Origin: Lepturacanthus savala
Taxonomy: Eukaryota > Chordata > Actinopteri > Scombriformes > Trichiuridae
Length of the DNA: 64,000 bases
Assembly: GCA_030544235.1 (NCBI GenBank)
Contig: CM060467.1
Location: 5,463,001-5,527,000, forward strand
Reading direction: 5' to 3'
Shown piece after piece: positions 35,500 to 47,753 of this stretch. Each line of letters opens with the position of its first letter. Positions within the stretch are counted from its first letter, which is position 1. The notes beneath the pieces were generated by a model. It saw only the letters and a program-made list of their open reading frames with translations, was not told the origin of the DNA and ran no database searches. The position numbers and the translations under genes were made by a program.

Positions 35500-35890
35500 C
35501 CAGACAAATGAACATACGAAGCCCGAAAGGAAAATAACTTCATCTGGCAGTGCCTAAGCCTCCCTTTGGGCAACAGGGTGATTTGCAAATGTTTTGCAGA
35601 TTTCTTTTCTGGTTTTATTAAATGATATTTAAGATAAGGCCAGGTAAAATGTATCTGCCTTACAGATGAACAATGCTTTCCCGCCCGATTAATTGGATTC
35701 TTTAATATACATTTCTATATATGTACATGCTTAATATGCATCAATCCAAATATTGATTTGCTCTTTCAAAGTGGCTTATTTCCCTAGAAATAGGCACCGT
35801 TGACACATCTATTTACGCTTATGCCTTTGGCATTTTCTCAGTAGCTTCTATTTCCTGTCAAAACAGCTTGCTAAAGCAAAAAGCACTCAG
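35500..35890. promoter_or_regulatory. Candidate conserved non-coding element
   Basis: Dense, repeat-free sequence: gggtgatttgcaaatgtttt (ATTTGCAAAT), cagatgaacaatgctttccc (AACAATG, a SOX-type core), cccgattaattggattc, cttaatatgcatcaatccaa, then atttccctagaaatagg. Combined homeodomain, POU and SOX-like cores are typical of developmental enhancers. Conservation untested. Confidence 0.33.
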
Positions 35891-36377
35891 CTACCTCGTG
35901 TTTCTTTGCGTTTATCTCAACAATTATTATGGAGCTTTTAAACAAACACACCTGTTCAGAGGAGACCATGCTCCACAGTCGTAGCCCAGTGAGCAGACTC
36001 CACCACACTCGGCCTTGAGCTACTTTAAGAGCAAGCACATACCACTCAGAGGCTTTATCTGGAACTATGCGTTCACTGATGATGTGAACTGGCACAGATC
36101 TTATGTTTTGCTGCTGACCATCACTCTGCCAACCTTTTACCACTGGATGAGGAAGAAGTTGCTGCAGTGTTTATCTATAGACACTCACAGTTTCTACAGT
36201 CATCTGAAGGGGCCTCACAGGTTTAACTACAAACGCCAGCATATTAGTCATTAGTGTGAGCAGTTGGATAAAGTCCAAGGTGTTCACACTTTGTAAAACA
36301 TGTGGACACATGGTTGGCTGAATAAAACATGTCATAGGCAAGAAAAACAAAGGTCATTGTTCCCCCAAAGGATGATA

Positions 36378-36500
36378 TAGTGCTGAAATGATTCGACAAT
36401 TAGTCCCATGACAGAAAAAAATAGACTAATAGTTATATTAGTATAAAAATATCAATTAATCATAAGTACCAAACATGTTTCCTGATCAAATTAAGAAACT
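36378..36500 (+). repeat. hAT-like MITE end (TAGTGCTGAAATGATTCG)
   Basis: It begins tagtgctgaaatgattcga and continues with cattagtcc-like and tcaattaatcataag motifs. This matches the 'TAGGGCTGAAACGATTAGTCGATTA' end of a widespread teleost MITE. The far end was not identified. Confidence 0.45.
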
Positions 36501-37562
36501 TTAAGATAATACCTGTTTATGTATAACTAATATTTTACAAGTCATTTTTTAATCAAATAATGACATAATGAACAAGAGAAGTAAAAATACTTAGTAATAT
36601 ACATATATACGTGTTTTATCAAATTCAGAAGCTGTTGAGCAAAAAGAAGCTTTAAACTAAAACATCAAAGCAAAGTGTACCTCGAACATATTTGGTTTTC
36701 ACTCATTAACTACCCTATGACTACCCTGTAACTTACATTCTTCAAAAGTAAGATTGCAGCTGTAGTTAAATGTTTTGCGGCTGCTTCTCCAGAGATTTTC
36801 CTCTGCATATTTTATGACAGAAAGTTAGAATTATTTAAAAATAATTTATGGTCTGTGTTTATTTGGAACCAGCGGTTGTTTATCAAAATATACACCTGCA
36901 CCTCACAGTTAATTGAAACTGGGCTGTCGTTTGCTAATTTATGGTAGCCACATGTCCATCATCTTGAAGTATCACATTAGACACTGATCAAAATGGCAAA
37001 AAATGACTAAATTGGAGATGTAAACACCTTTGTTGAATAAGTTCTGTCATAACTTTTAACTCCCATGACTGAGCGTCTTCCTGGATTTTCCCATGACGCA
37101 CGAAAACGGCAGTAAACGTCTGATGTGAAGGAAGAAATACAACTTGCGTTTGAAACATTCCTGGAGACCTCTCTCCACTTTTCTCTTACAGCCATGCATA
37201 ATGTAGCCAATACCACCAACTTCTGATGAAACTAGGCTTTGCATATCCATCTGCTCCAAACCATAATAGTAACGTGGTTAATTTTTTTTTTTTTTTCTTT
37301 TTAGTGACATCTCAAAAGTTTGCCTAGAATTCACGACGGTTAGATGGAAACATGGCTACTGTGCTTTTTTTTTTTTTTTATCTGTGTACTGGTACGTTGT
37401 GCTGACTCTGTAGATAGGATTGTGTTTTGCAGATGTTTGTATCGGCCTTGACTGTGTGCGTGTTGAATTGATGGAAAGCTTGTTATTGTTGGTCTAGAAA
37501 ACCTCCCCCGGGAGAGCAAGGAGACGGGAAACACAATACACAGCTGAGACCACTCATCCTAG

Positions 37563-37564
<2 letters not shown>

Positions 37565-37609
<45 letters not shown>

Positions 37610-37613
37610 TGTG
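37565..37613. repeat. (GT)n microsatellite
   Basis: GT repeat of about 49 bp with one 'ttt' interruption near its end. Confidence 0.95.
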
Positions 37614-38807
37614 TACATGTTCATATTTCTCTCTTACGACATAAATTTCATACTTATGCTTCAGGTTTCTTTGTGTCACCCTGTCCCAAAATAAATGATT
37701 CCTCAAAACATGCAAAGGCCCAGACAAGAAAACCTAAACCAGCACATGATTCATGTCGTTCCAGCATGAGTCACGTTGTTTTAGTGTTTTTATGAGAAGT
37801 GCAGCTGTACTTCTGTTTTTATGACGCTTCATTAAATCTTGCTTACCGTCTGATACAGCAAACACCCCTCACCCCAAAACTGCTGCGTATTCATCTTTAA
37901 ACTCGAAGGTGGATTCTATATTTGCAGCATCTATACATGGTAAAGAAGTCCTAAGATATTAAAACGTGTCATAAAACCTCAAAGCCTTTAATGTTTCCGA
38001 AAGTATCAAAACTTTATGAAGTAAAAGTTGTGAAAAGACTTATTTTTTCCTCTTACATATTTTATCTGGGTTACTTCAAACTTTACAAAGTGGCTTTATA
38101 AAGGTTTTAAATTCAGCTCACTGAAAATCTGAACACAAAGAAGATTTCACCAGTGACACTTATGCCACTGCGATTAATCTTCTGTCTTTATTTTTCACTT
38201 ATGTACGTCTGTAGCAGCCAAGATTGATTATTCAGTCAATATAAGAAAACTATTATACCAAAAGAGACCGTGAATAGACATTTCACTTTATTTAGGTTTT
38301 ATTTAGTTTCAGTAGATGAATAGAGTTGTGGTTTTGCATTTTCTTTTGTCCAGATACACAGTGTGCTGTGGTGATTCCCAGGAAAATGAGAAATTTACTA
38401 CTCAGCTGTTTGTTTGTTATATATATATATTCTCTCTCTATATATATGTGTGTGTGTGTAATTTGAATTATTTGATATTTATTGAAAATTAGGTGTTTAC
38501 TTCCCTGCTTTCCCTACACACTAAGGTGCGGTGTTGAAATTTGAGAAAGTTGCAGAAACTTTCCTCTAGCAAGTGTCCTTTGTGGGGCTTGAAGATATCT
38601 CAAAACTTTGTTTAGTTTAAACTTAGTCAAACTGCTACTGTGTTTTGTTGAGGCCGAGTTTGGAAAAAAACACTTTACCAAAGGCATGTTGTGCTGTGGT
38701 TGGTAATGTCCCTTTTTCTCTGCATACTGGAACTTGCTGTGTTACAGAAAGTATTGCAGGTGTGTGTTAAATTCACTAATGCAGGAGCACTGCACTGTGT
38801 ATGTGGG

Positions 38808-38811
<4 letters not shown>

Positions 38812-38855
<44 letters not shown>

Positions 38856-38866
38856 TGTGTGTGTAT
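38812..38866. repeat. (GT)n microsatellite
   Basis: GT repeat of about 55 bp with a 'gcgc' interruption. Confidence 0.95.
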
Positions 38867-39335
38867 GCTTGACTGCAGCAGGGAAGTGGATTCTAAGTGA
38901 AATATCTGGTTCACTGTGGCGTGAAGGATCGAGCTTCTAGCTCTCCACCACTGCCGTGCCATATCCCCCCAGTCTGTGTTTCTTTGTGTGTGACAGTTCT
39001 CCTGGCAGTGCCATGCAAAGGCTGCCGCCATCACCTTGAGTAGCAGCTGAGCTTAACATCACAAGGAGCAACACCCTGCTCGCTCTGTGTGTGTCTGTGT
39101 CCAAGTCAATGTCACAATTAAAGTGACTTGAAAACTCAAACTAAGCTCTTTTTTTTGATCAACCACTTCATCATAAGCCACGGTTTTCTTTTATTTCCGG
39201 TCTGTCAGCGCATTACTTGCCTCTGTGCATATAGGCTTTATTTTGTGATTATGTCATTATGATTGCATGTATGTTAGTCAGAATTTTTGTCTTCTTATAC
39301 TTTTATCTCATGAAAATAACTTTCTCTTTCTATAG

Positions 39336-39420
39336 ACAACCCATTAGAAGCAGACCTGTGGTTGCTGAACAGCTGCACTGTGAAAAACCCTGCTGAGGAC
39401 CACTTCAGAAACTCAATCAG
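39336..39420 (+). CDS. cdkal1: cdkal1 coding exon: MTTase N-terminal domain, second Fe-S cysteine
   Basis: An 85-bp exon between a strong acceptor (polypyrimidine then tatag) and donor ag|gtactg. The first two bases complete an Asp codon begun at 1769. The exon then encodes NPLEADLWLLNSC followed by TVKNPAEDHFRNSI, and ends with two bases of the next codon (phase 2). The motif LWLLNSCTVKNPAEDHFRNSI is essentially identical to vertebrate CDKAL1. The TGC at 39374-39376 is the second of the three auxiliary-cluster cysteines of the methylthiotransferase domain; the third (in the VLAGC motif) is expected in the next exon, beyond this window. The frame is intact across the 37.6-kb intron. Confidence 0.97.
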
Positions 39421-39425
39421 GTACT

Positions 39426-42028
39426 GAAACCCACAAACAGAAACAAACACAAACTGCTCCTATTTTGTTTTATGTGTCTATAATAAAATAGACCCGTAGG
39501 TTTGAGAATTATTTGAAAATGAGCCCCACTCATTATAAGATCCAAAACAATCATAGTTTTCTAGACCATCCTCTAAAAGCCAACAAGTAATTGTAAGATC
39601 ATATTTTTATAGTTTATGAAGATATTCTATTTAATTTCATTTGAGAATGAGGAAATTCGGTCAGAAAGGAATGATGACATATCTTTAAACAAATATGTAG
39701 AATCGCACAGAAAAGAATCGTGTGTTTAATGTACTGCAATAGCTTAATTATTTAAAAAAATCCCAGTACACTTATTTGCTTTTTTTGATTAGATTTGCTT
39801 GTACTAAATACATGTTATAATGCACACGCGTGAGTGTATAATGTTTTTAGCTCACTGGTCCATGTCCGTTTTTACCTACACACACAGATGCATAATCACA
39901 CACATCCACAGAGGAAGAGAGAAACATACATTTGCATAAACACTGAGAAATTAAGCTAGAAACTGTTTTGCATTTTGATTAATTTCCCTCCATCAGGGGT
40001 ACACAGACACACACCTGGCGGGTGTGTGCTTTTGTGCTAGCGAGAGAGAACAGAAGAAACTGAGTCACTAGTTGACACTGTGTAAACTGATACTTTTACC
40101 ATTGAAAACTATTTTGAAGTACAATTGAAAGAAATTACATTTTTTCATATATTACAACAGACTTTGTAAATCACCTCTCCTGGGTTCTCCTTTGAGGAAA
40201 ACAGGAAGTCAAATAGGATAAATTTGTATTTTAAATTCTTTGATTTTATAATAGTGCCCCCATAGTTTTGCATAGATTTGCTATGCCTTCATAGCTGTAG
40301 GCCTTATTTCATGCAGCAAATGGTCACACTGAGCCTGATAGTGTCTTGCTACGTGGAAAAATAGCCACAGGCCCTGAATAACAGTTCACATTAGCTTCCC
40401 TGCTAATATCTGCTTCTTATCTAGTTTACTGCACCTTAGCTTGTTGAATGAGCCAAAAAACAAACATTCACTGGTGCCAGTTTGCAGCCTTAGTAGCTAA
40501 TGAGCTGCTCAGCTGCAGCACATTAAACAGCTTTAAATGTACCTACTACAGATGTCACTTTGGTCCAGTTAGATGTTGGTGTATTCATTCAAAATCCCTG
40601 TTACTGATACACTGTTTCCTCACTGGCAATTTGACTGATTATTACATTTGATGCATAAGTGAAATCTGCACCAATTAAAAAAAGTGATTCTTTGGCAGGA
40701 ATATATATATAGTCCTCCACTTGACACTTAATCTTGAGTATTGTTGTATCTGCAGTAAAAGTGTGGCCATATTGCTCTGGCTGTTTGAAACACCAGTAAA
40801 AATGGAGTATGCATGAATTTCCTGGTCACAGTTCTAAATAGTTTTGTGAACACATGGACACTTTTAAAAAGCCACCTGCTTCAATGACCTCAGGGCTGCA
40901 ACATTACAGTTGCCAAACATGGTTGAAAAGACAAATTGTCGGCTGTTTAGTCAGTTGGCTTGAAGAAAATGTGCATTTCCAACTAAAAGCAATGTGGAGG
41001 GATTTATTTATTCCCCATTTTCATTTTGGATGTCTGAATCTTAAGAATGGAGTGACTTATCATGAGGCAATATTACAGTTTTAAGGATGAATACTTTCAC
41101 TTTGCCAACTTGATCACTGCAATCTTCTTGTCTTTCTGCTTCAGCCGTCTCCTCCTGTTGCTTTCTCTTTCACTGGCTCTGTCATGCCAATTTTTATGCA
41201 AAGATTTTTTCTATTGAAATGCACGCAATAATAACACATTTCAAGGCATTGAAAATGTCTTTCACATTTCTGCCATTTCTTCTTTAACGTGAAATCACCC
41301 AGCTGTAATGCCAATGCAATTAATGCTCCATTCACTAGTAAGAAAACATGCACGCACACACACTGAATAAAGTTTTTCTGAGAGAAAAAAAAAGAGGAGA
41401 CGGCAGGCCCACCAGCTGCCTCGCGGTCAGTCACACGCCGGCCGTTATGTCTGCACCTCCTGGTACCACAAACACGAGAACACACGTTAGCACTGGCCTG
41501 GGCATCCTGTCCGGAGGTGCTTAAAATGCCTAAAATTGAAAGCAAGTGAAGTGAAGCCAGTGAATGATGATGGCATCTGTTTGGATCAAAGTAAAAAATA
41601 TTGAGTTACACTACAGCCAGGGCCAATATAGAACAGTAATAAGGCAAGCGTATTGTCGTCATTTTAATTTTTTTTCCAAGCCTAGAAGTGCATGTGGAAC
41701 TTGGAAGTGCACTCTGTATCCTCTAATGGTCTTCACTGCCTGTTAGATTTTATTTTTGAGCGCAACCATGGTTCTGTTATGTCTTCAGAATTGACCATGT
41801 TTTATTCCTGGAACTCTTTACTCAAAAGAATGACATGGTCAAACATGAAGTGGGGGGAAAATTACATCAGTGCAGGTTCTTGAGATCCCCAGCGTCCTGT
41901 TTAGCTCTTCCAACAGCCCTTCCTCTACAAGCGTTCCAATGTCCTCAAAATTTTCTAAAAGAAAAACACTAAAGTAATAAAAGCTACTGAAAAAGCTTTA
42001 GTTAATTTAGTACTCAGCTTTTGTTGCA
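39426..42028. other. Intronic sequence without a gene
   Basis: No repeat family or gene recognised. The minus-strand open frame at 41141-41545 includes a modest CpG patch (41400-41520) but no known domain. Confidence 0.5.
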
Positions 42029-42405
42029 CTAATGCACATATGGTAGCCATCGGGCACCATAGAGACTGTAGGGCTGCAGTGTTTCCTCCTCCAGGGCCTC
42101 AGCAATCTGGTGAAGCTGCCTAACAGCCCTGGGGGAGTGGTGGTACTTGTCATATAGGTGTATCAGTGTATTCTGAAGCTAGACCTTGTTGGCATTTCCT
42201 TTAATTGCTTTAGTCAGTGCAGCCTCCGGGCGAGGAGCTGTGCAACGTATGGAGATGAGGTATGGGACGTCCCTCTGAAGCTAAGCTGCCACCCCATTCC
42301 TGCATCCCACACCGAGTGCTGCTCCATCACTGCCAAATCCCTCTCGCCTGTCCTTCCAGTTGTCAGTGCCAGCTCCATCAAACGCTTTGAAGGAAAACAC
42401 ACAAA
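42029..42405 (-). pseudogene. Decayed hAT-transposase-like (ZNF862/KIAA1586-type) coding fragment
   Basis: Read on the minus strand in one constant frame, about 125 codons resemble the middle of hAT-derived transposase proteins. In order they show FKAFDGAGTDNWKD, GFGSDGAALGVGCRNG, a RDVPYLISIRC segment, and then YDKYHHSPRAVRQLHQIAEA followed by LEEETLQ and GARWLPYVH. This matches the hAT layout of a DGA motif, a C-x-x-H-R-type segment (here degraded), an alpha-helical region and a GTRWLPH motif. Three in-frame TAG stops (42281-42283, 42179-42181, 42029-42031) break it, so it cannot make the protein. No frameshift is needed. Neither flank could be extended. It is most likely a relic of an autonomous element, or of a retrocopy of a domesticated hAT gene. 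Family is assigned from motif memory, not a search. Confidence 0.6.
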
Positions 42406-42409
42406 AAAA

Positions 42410-45400
42410 ACAGTCAGTCGAGCAACGAAAGTGAATTGGAACACGGTGTCTGTGTTAGGAGGTGGCAGATGCCATTTGGCCAAAACTGCATTGTGACAGA
42501 GACATAGCATTGCAGAATAAACCCCCTATGGACATTAAGGGATCTGCAGTAGAATCAGTCTTGCTTATTAATTACTTTGTGCAGTCCAATGTCATAATGT
42601 TTTCAGTGCTGTCAAGTGATTTAAAACACACAAAAAAACCTGAATCTAATTACATGCTTTGTGATTAATTAATCTAAATGAATCATATTTATCAATATTT
42701 TACATGAGACATTTAATATTTCAGTTCAAATGAATTTTGGTAGATAAGTGAATCGATAGACATTATAAACGTTTATGGTCATCAAAAACAATACAAAACA
42801 ATTGTCTCCACATTGACTAGCCTACAATAAGAGCACAGCATCAATAAAAAAATGAACTTTTCCCTCTGCACATCTTAAAAGCTACAAATGAAGCTACAAA
42901 TACAGTATTTGATATAACACATTAACCTTGAATGCTGTCTACTTATGTGTATTTATGTCTCATCTCTCTGCCTTTTACATGGAAGGAATATTTGGTGGTT
43001 AATGCATGTAACTAACATGCTGTGCTAAGATGGTGCTCAACTTGTGGTTCTGAATACACTTTTTAATAAGAGCCTGTCACTTGCCCTGCTGGTGGCCTTG
43101 TCACAGCTTAAAGTTAATGCTGAAGCAGCCACACCACTCCTTTATGTTGGACCTTTTTAGATGGGATGGGTGCATAAACTTAACTGTCCCTGTCTCTTTA
43201 AAACTATTAAGTACACAAATTACTGAAAAGGACATTATGATAATCCCGTACACATTTTTTAATCTTGCCCAAATGTCCTTGAGCTAGACACATTAAAATT
43301 CAAACTTAGGTCTAATAAAAAATCTAGATGCATGTATTTTTGTGCAGGAAAAAAAAAAAAAAAAAAAAAACTTGTGCAGACACACGCACACCTTAACCAT
43401 AATAGCTGTGTTTTAGCTTCAGGTCCAATAAAATTTCAACATACATGCAGAATTACACACAAATGGATACACTCCATATGCATATTTGCTAGCATTCTCT
43501 CACGAGACTAACACAGGCTCCTGTACACATTAACACTTAGGCTCACACTCTCACTCACACTCGCTCACCCACCTTAACCCACCCACTTGGCATGGATGCC
43601 AACTAAGCCCCAGTTCTCCAGAAGTAATAAACTGTCTTTTCACTGTCTCTTTCCAAAGAAGATAGAGGGCTGTTGAAAAAGCCCCTCTGCTTTCATTTAA
43701 ACCTCCGCCAACTCATTTACTAGAACACTGATTGTTTATGTGTCAGCCTGAGTGTGTGTGTGAGAGAAACTATGTTGTTGATACATAATGTCCCACATGT
43801 CACAGTCACTGGGGACAATTTGTTTTGCAGTTTAATGTGCATACACACGTAAGTAATAAGGGGTAGCATGATAATATGAACTGCAACATGTCCTTTATAT
43901 GCACATGACCTGAGCTAATTACTCATACATTTATATGCATCGATGAATATGTTTTTCTCATCCACCTCAACATACAGATTTAAACATAAAAGTAAAGTAA
44001 ATCTAACAATCAGCCTAAATCATCTAAAATTTAGGCTGATTCATTCCTTCTAACTGGAAGACTCAACTGTGTGTATGTGCATGAGAATGCTCACACATTC
44101 TCATATCAAGTGTTTGCAATTATGTGTGTAACTTTGCACCGATTTTTTTAAATCAAAGCTGCAGACCATTTCTAATCGACCAGTTACGTTTCAGATTGTG
44201 TTTCAGTGGACTAAGGGCACCAGTGCTGGGTCTGGCACACAGTATACTGAAGAAAGAGAGGAAAATATATTAAATAAATATATAAATATTTCTTGAGAAT
44301 AAATTCTGGATTGAATCACAATCAAATCGAATAATTAGATTCCCAAAGATTCTGACCACTGGCAATTTACTCCTTCAACAATGGTTTCCCTAAACCTTTT
44401 GACCCGAAGCAGTATTGAGCGGACTTGTGTTGGAGATGAGATTCTTTCCAGCTTCTCCTTTTAGAGTAATGGCATATTCTATCCTGCTGTTCACTCCTAC
44501 ATAAACTGCTAATAGAGCAACTTCTGAATGCTAAAAAGTCAATTAGTATGGATATTTGGGTGTGCATGTGCGTGTGTTTTGAAATGACGAAATCTATAGT
44601 GTAATTCAATGTCAGAGACCTCTCAAATCAATGAATGCAGAATACATTAAAGAAACAGTTGCTCAACAGCATGTAATTAAACTGCTATGTGTTTGTGGGT
44701 GCATTTGCTTGTGTGTGTTGGATTTTTCCACTTGGCTGTCTCTAGTAATTTGTATGATCAAGGGAATGTATGCTTAGCAAATTAGAACCAAACTCAGTTC
44801 TGCACTTCTGTTTTCAAAATACACCAATTCCCACATTATATTTACATTCGTTTCAATATAATTTTAATATTCATGAACCAACCATAAGAAAGGAAAAAAA
44901 TCATTAATGTTAATTGAAAAGGGACACGCAACACACAAAACAAACTCCTGGAATAAGTCCAAAGTGTATTTGCTTCTATTGTGTGTTTATAACAGATGTG
45001 TAGGCTGGGTGGTGAATATGTATTATGGCCCCTGGCTACATGGTAGTGTATTGTTGGCTCAGTGTTTTCTTGGCAGAAGTTGCTTTACAAATTTTAGAGC
45101 CATCAATTGTAGACCACATGCTGCCAAAGGTGGATTGGAAAACCGAGCTAAATGAAGTAAGTGCTTTACACAGTAGATGTGGGCCTATGTATCATCAACA
45201 TAAAACTGAAGCAGAAGAATAGGCTTTTGTCTTAGATGACATTCAGACTGACATTAGCTCCCATTCATTTGAATGCCAGCAGTGTGCCGATGCAGTGTGT
45301 CAATGCAGAGGGATTGGCAAAACAACACATGGTTGTCTGGCAAAAAAAAAAAGTTGCACTGGGGTCAATCACACACACAATTTATTCCAGAGTTTGAAAA

Positions 45401-45502
45401 TTGTCTGTATTACAAACAGTTGTGCTATGTTTTGGTGTCTTTAAATGCACTAATTTGTAGACTTCCTGTGTTGTATTTTGTCATCTCATCAGCACTTTAA
45501 AC
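42410..45502. other. Intronic sequence without a gene
   Basis: Contains a poly-A run of about 23 bases (43349-43370) and a 13-bp perfect inverted repeat (44008-44041). Complex sequence at 43640-43760 might be regulatory. No gene recognised. Confidence 0.5.
44008..44041. repeat. Perfect inverted repeat, 13-bp arms, 8-bp loop
   Basis: Left arm aatcagcctaaat (44008-44020), loop catctaaa, right arm atttaggctgatt (44029-44041). It would form a short hairpin in DNA or RNA. It is too short for a typical pre-microRNA. Confidence 0.9.
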
Positions 45503-45600
45503 CAGTGGTTCTCAATGTAGGGTCTGGGGACCCCAAGGGGTCCTTGGGGACGTGCAAGGGGGTCCCCAGAATTAAGGGGAATCATTTATTTTTTCCATAC
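45502..45600 (+). repeat. hAT-like transposon end (CAGTGGTTCTCAA)
   Basis: Begins cagtggttctcaatgtaggg followed by tctggggaccccaaggggtc and gggggtccccagaattaagg, the usual start of a common vertebrate hAT element. No matching right terminus was found in the AT-rich sequence that follows. Confidence 0.55.
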
Positions 45601-46465
45601 CTACACAATGTCAGAATGTAGGAGCATTTGTATGGAGGATTGAAACTGACAGAATTTAAAGTAAATAAATTACTTTATTGAATTTCCCATTAAAATATTT
45701 ATTTCCTCTTATTCTCCCTTTGCACATGAATTTATATTATTTCAATTTTTTTCTATGTTATATATTGAGACGGAAATGCAAAAGGAAATGCAGAGATACA
45801 TTTAACATTTAATTTATTAAATAAAAATGACAATCAATAAATGAGGCATTTATCTGCAAAGTGAAAATAATACACACATACATTTAATTCATTAATTGTA
45901 ATAAATTTAAATGTAATAAATAATAATAATTTTAATAAAATTAAATGTAATATGTACAGGCATTTACTGATATTCATTCATGTACTTAGTCATTTATTTA
46001 TTTTTGATCATGGCAGTTTCAGTCCTCCATATCGTGGCCACTTTCTCTTATAAAACGTTTCATTGTTCTAACCTATTGCTGATTACAGTCTGAATGCAAC
46101 TTTAGTTTCGGTTGTGTATTAACTATTAAGTAGTATCCAAAGTAATACTATTTATTAATTATATTTACCAATCATGTTAAAAAAACAAAACAAAAACTAA
46201 ACAATAAAGTAGATTTTCTGAATGGAGCAATTGAGGCACAAATCAAGGAGAACATCCAAACTCCATAGTGTTTTTTAAAAATTTAGGTTTCTTAAAATCT
46301 TTAAATACATTTCAATAGAAAGTTGAAAACAGTAATTGATTGTTTTAGTTTGTTTGAGTTAAAATCCTTCATATATCCCATGTCTTTCTGGCATAGGAAC
46401 AGGTCTCAGCATCATGTGTCCAGAGTGTATGTGCTATATTTTAATAGTTGAGATACAGGAGGAGA
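45601..46465. other. AT-rich intronic sequence, no gene
   Basis: Strongly AT-rich with many ATTTA and AATAA motifs. It may include the decayed interior of the element that begins at 45502. Confidence 0.4.
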
Positions 46466-46469
46466 ATAT

Positions 46470-46820
46470 GCATTATTGCCCTTGGCAGCATCTGCTGATT
46501 AGTAAGATGTCCACTGACATCGGGTGAGTGATTTCATGTCATTGATTCCTGACCACATATTTACCAGAGGCAAAAGGTCACGCTTGGAAAATCAAATCAT
46601 TAAAATGATTGAATTGAAATGAAATGAAATTTGCATGTTATTCCACCGGCCTTAATTTTTCACCCTGCCTCTGGAAGCATTAACAACTCTTTCCAGAACC
46701 TGGAGTCCAGAGGGCTGAGGCTGCAATCTGTCACATGACAAATCTTTCAAACGACAAAACCTGTGCTGCTCCATTAATAATGGATAAGAGACTGGCCTCA
46801 AAACCATAAATACTGCTCAC
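46470..46820. promoter_or_regulatory. Candidate conserved non-coding element
   Basis: Repeat-free complex sequence: gcatctgctgattagtaaga, gaggcaaaaggtcacgctt (AAAGGTCA half-site), gaaatttgcatgttattcc (octamer), cggccttaatttttcaccc, gtcacatgacaaatc and gctccattaataatgg. Only texture and motif density support it. Confidence 0.3.
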
Positions 46821-47753
46821 ACACAAACCCATAAATATATATTAGTCCAGGAATGAGTCGAAAAACTTTCATTGCTTTATGGTCAAGTGACATACAGTGC
46901 TTATAATTCATTAAGCTGGTCTCACAGCTTGTTTAAAATCAACTGACACACTGAAAGTGATTGACATTAAGACCAGAGATGCATTTTTTTCTTTTTTTTT
47001 TCATCAGGACCTGACAGCGAGGTATAAACAATCTAAAATCGGCAGTGACCTTTCAAGTTGTTTACTAAGGGCACTGATGTCTGTTCACTGACTCCCACAG
47101 ACAAGCATGCATGGATATGTAGCTGGACACACATGAACGCACGCACACCCCCACACACACATGCTGCACACACACCCACACACACACATAGCTTGTTGCC
47201 TGGGGCTGGTTTTGGTACGACCCAGGGATTGGCATTAAATCTGTCAGTTCTGCAGCGCATTAGCCTACATTTTGGGGTACACACAAAAACAAAAATCCTC
47301 AAAGAGAGGGAGACACTGACAGACACAGGCAAGAAAACGTATATACAGAGAGAGGGTTGAGAATACACAGAATTCACATTTTTTTCAGACGTGCCTTAAC
47401 TGATTATAAACTGTAAACTAACAAGATCATAATGTACTATGTATTAGGTCTGAGGCCAGTGCTTTGAGGGGGTGGTGCCGCAAGCAGAAAAAAATACTAA
47501 TGCCAGGGCAGAGTATCTGTGCAGCTGGTGAATTCTCCTCCTCCTTCCAACCCCTCTGGCTGCCTCGGTGTCTCTCTGCTGTCGGTGTTTTGTCGATCCG
47601 CATCCAGCTTGTGCTGAAGATACAAACTGCGTTTGACTCTTCCGGTGGACTGATGGTGCAGCATCAGTGGAGTGACACCAGAAGATGGTGCCTGGTTCTT
47701 CCCCCGCTGCCTTCGCCGTCTCTTTTTCGCACTTGTTTCGCTATAAACAGTTG
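46821..47753. other. Intronic sequence without a gene
   Basis: CA-rich interrupted tract around 47135-47190, and a moderately GC-rich stretch at 47470-47750 crossed by an open frame of 103 codons with no recognisable domain. Confidence 0.45.

Larger units (their letters stand above)
1770..39335 (+). other. cdkal1: cdkal1 intron B, 37.6 kb (phase 1)
   Basis: This intron runs from gtaaga at 1770 to the strong acceptor tttctctttctatag ending at 39335. It contains a promoter-like CpG cluster, several candidate conserved non-coding elements, many microsatellites and at least a dozen transposon remnants, listed separately. No other gene with recognisable homology was found. Large introns are typical of vertebrate CDKAL1. 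In mammals the gene spans about 0.7 Mb and its introns carry long-range enhancers attributed to SOX4, as well as type 2 diabetes-associated variants. Which mammalian intron is orthologous to this one was not established here. Confidence 0.85.
35891..39335. other. Intronic sequence before the third exon, no gene
   Basis: Contains a hAT-like MITE end (36378-36500), poly-T runs (37280-37295, 37365-37379), GT tracts (37565-37613, 38812-38866) and a composite AT/CT/GT tract (38420-38460). No other gene seen. Confidence 0.5.

Noticed and set aside
41141..41545. Minus-strand frame of 134 codons with a CpG patch
   Set aside because: No domain, and the Cys/His content is scattered without a zinc-finger pattern. 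The CpG patch is short.
44008..44041. microRNA precursor
   Set aside because: The stem is 13 bp, far shorter than the roughly 30-bp stem of a pre-microRNA, and the flanks do not extend the pairing.
45025..45222. Short frame that looks protein-like (LAEVALQILEPSIVDHMLPK)
   Set aside because: Only 65 codons, no family recognised, no splice sites in frame. Left as chance.
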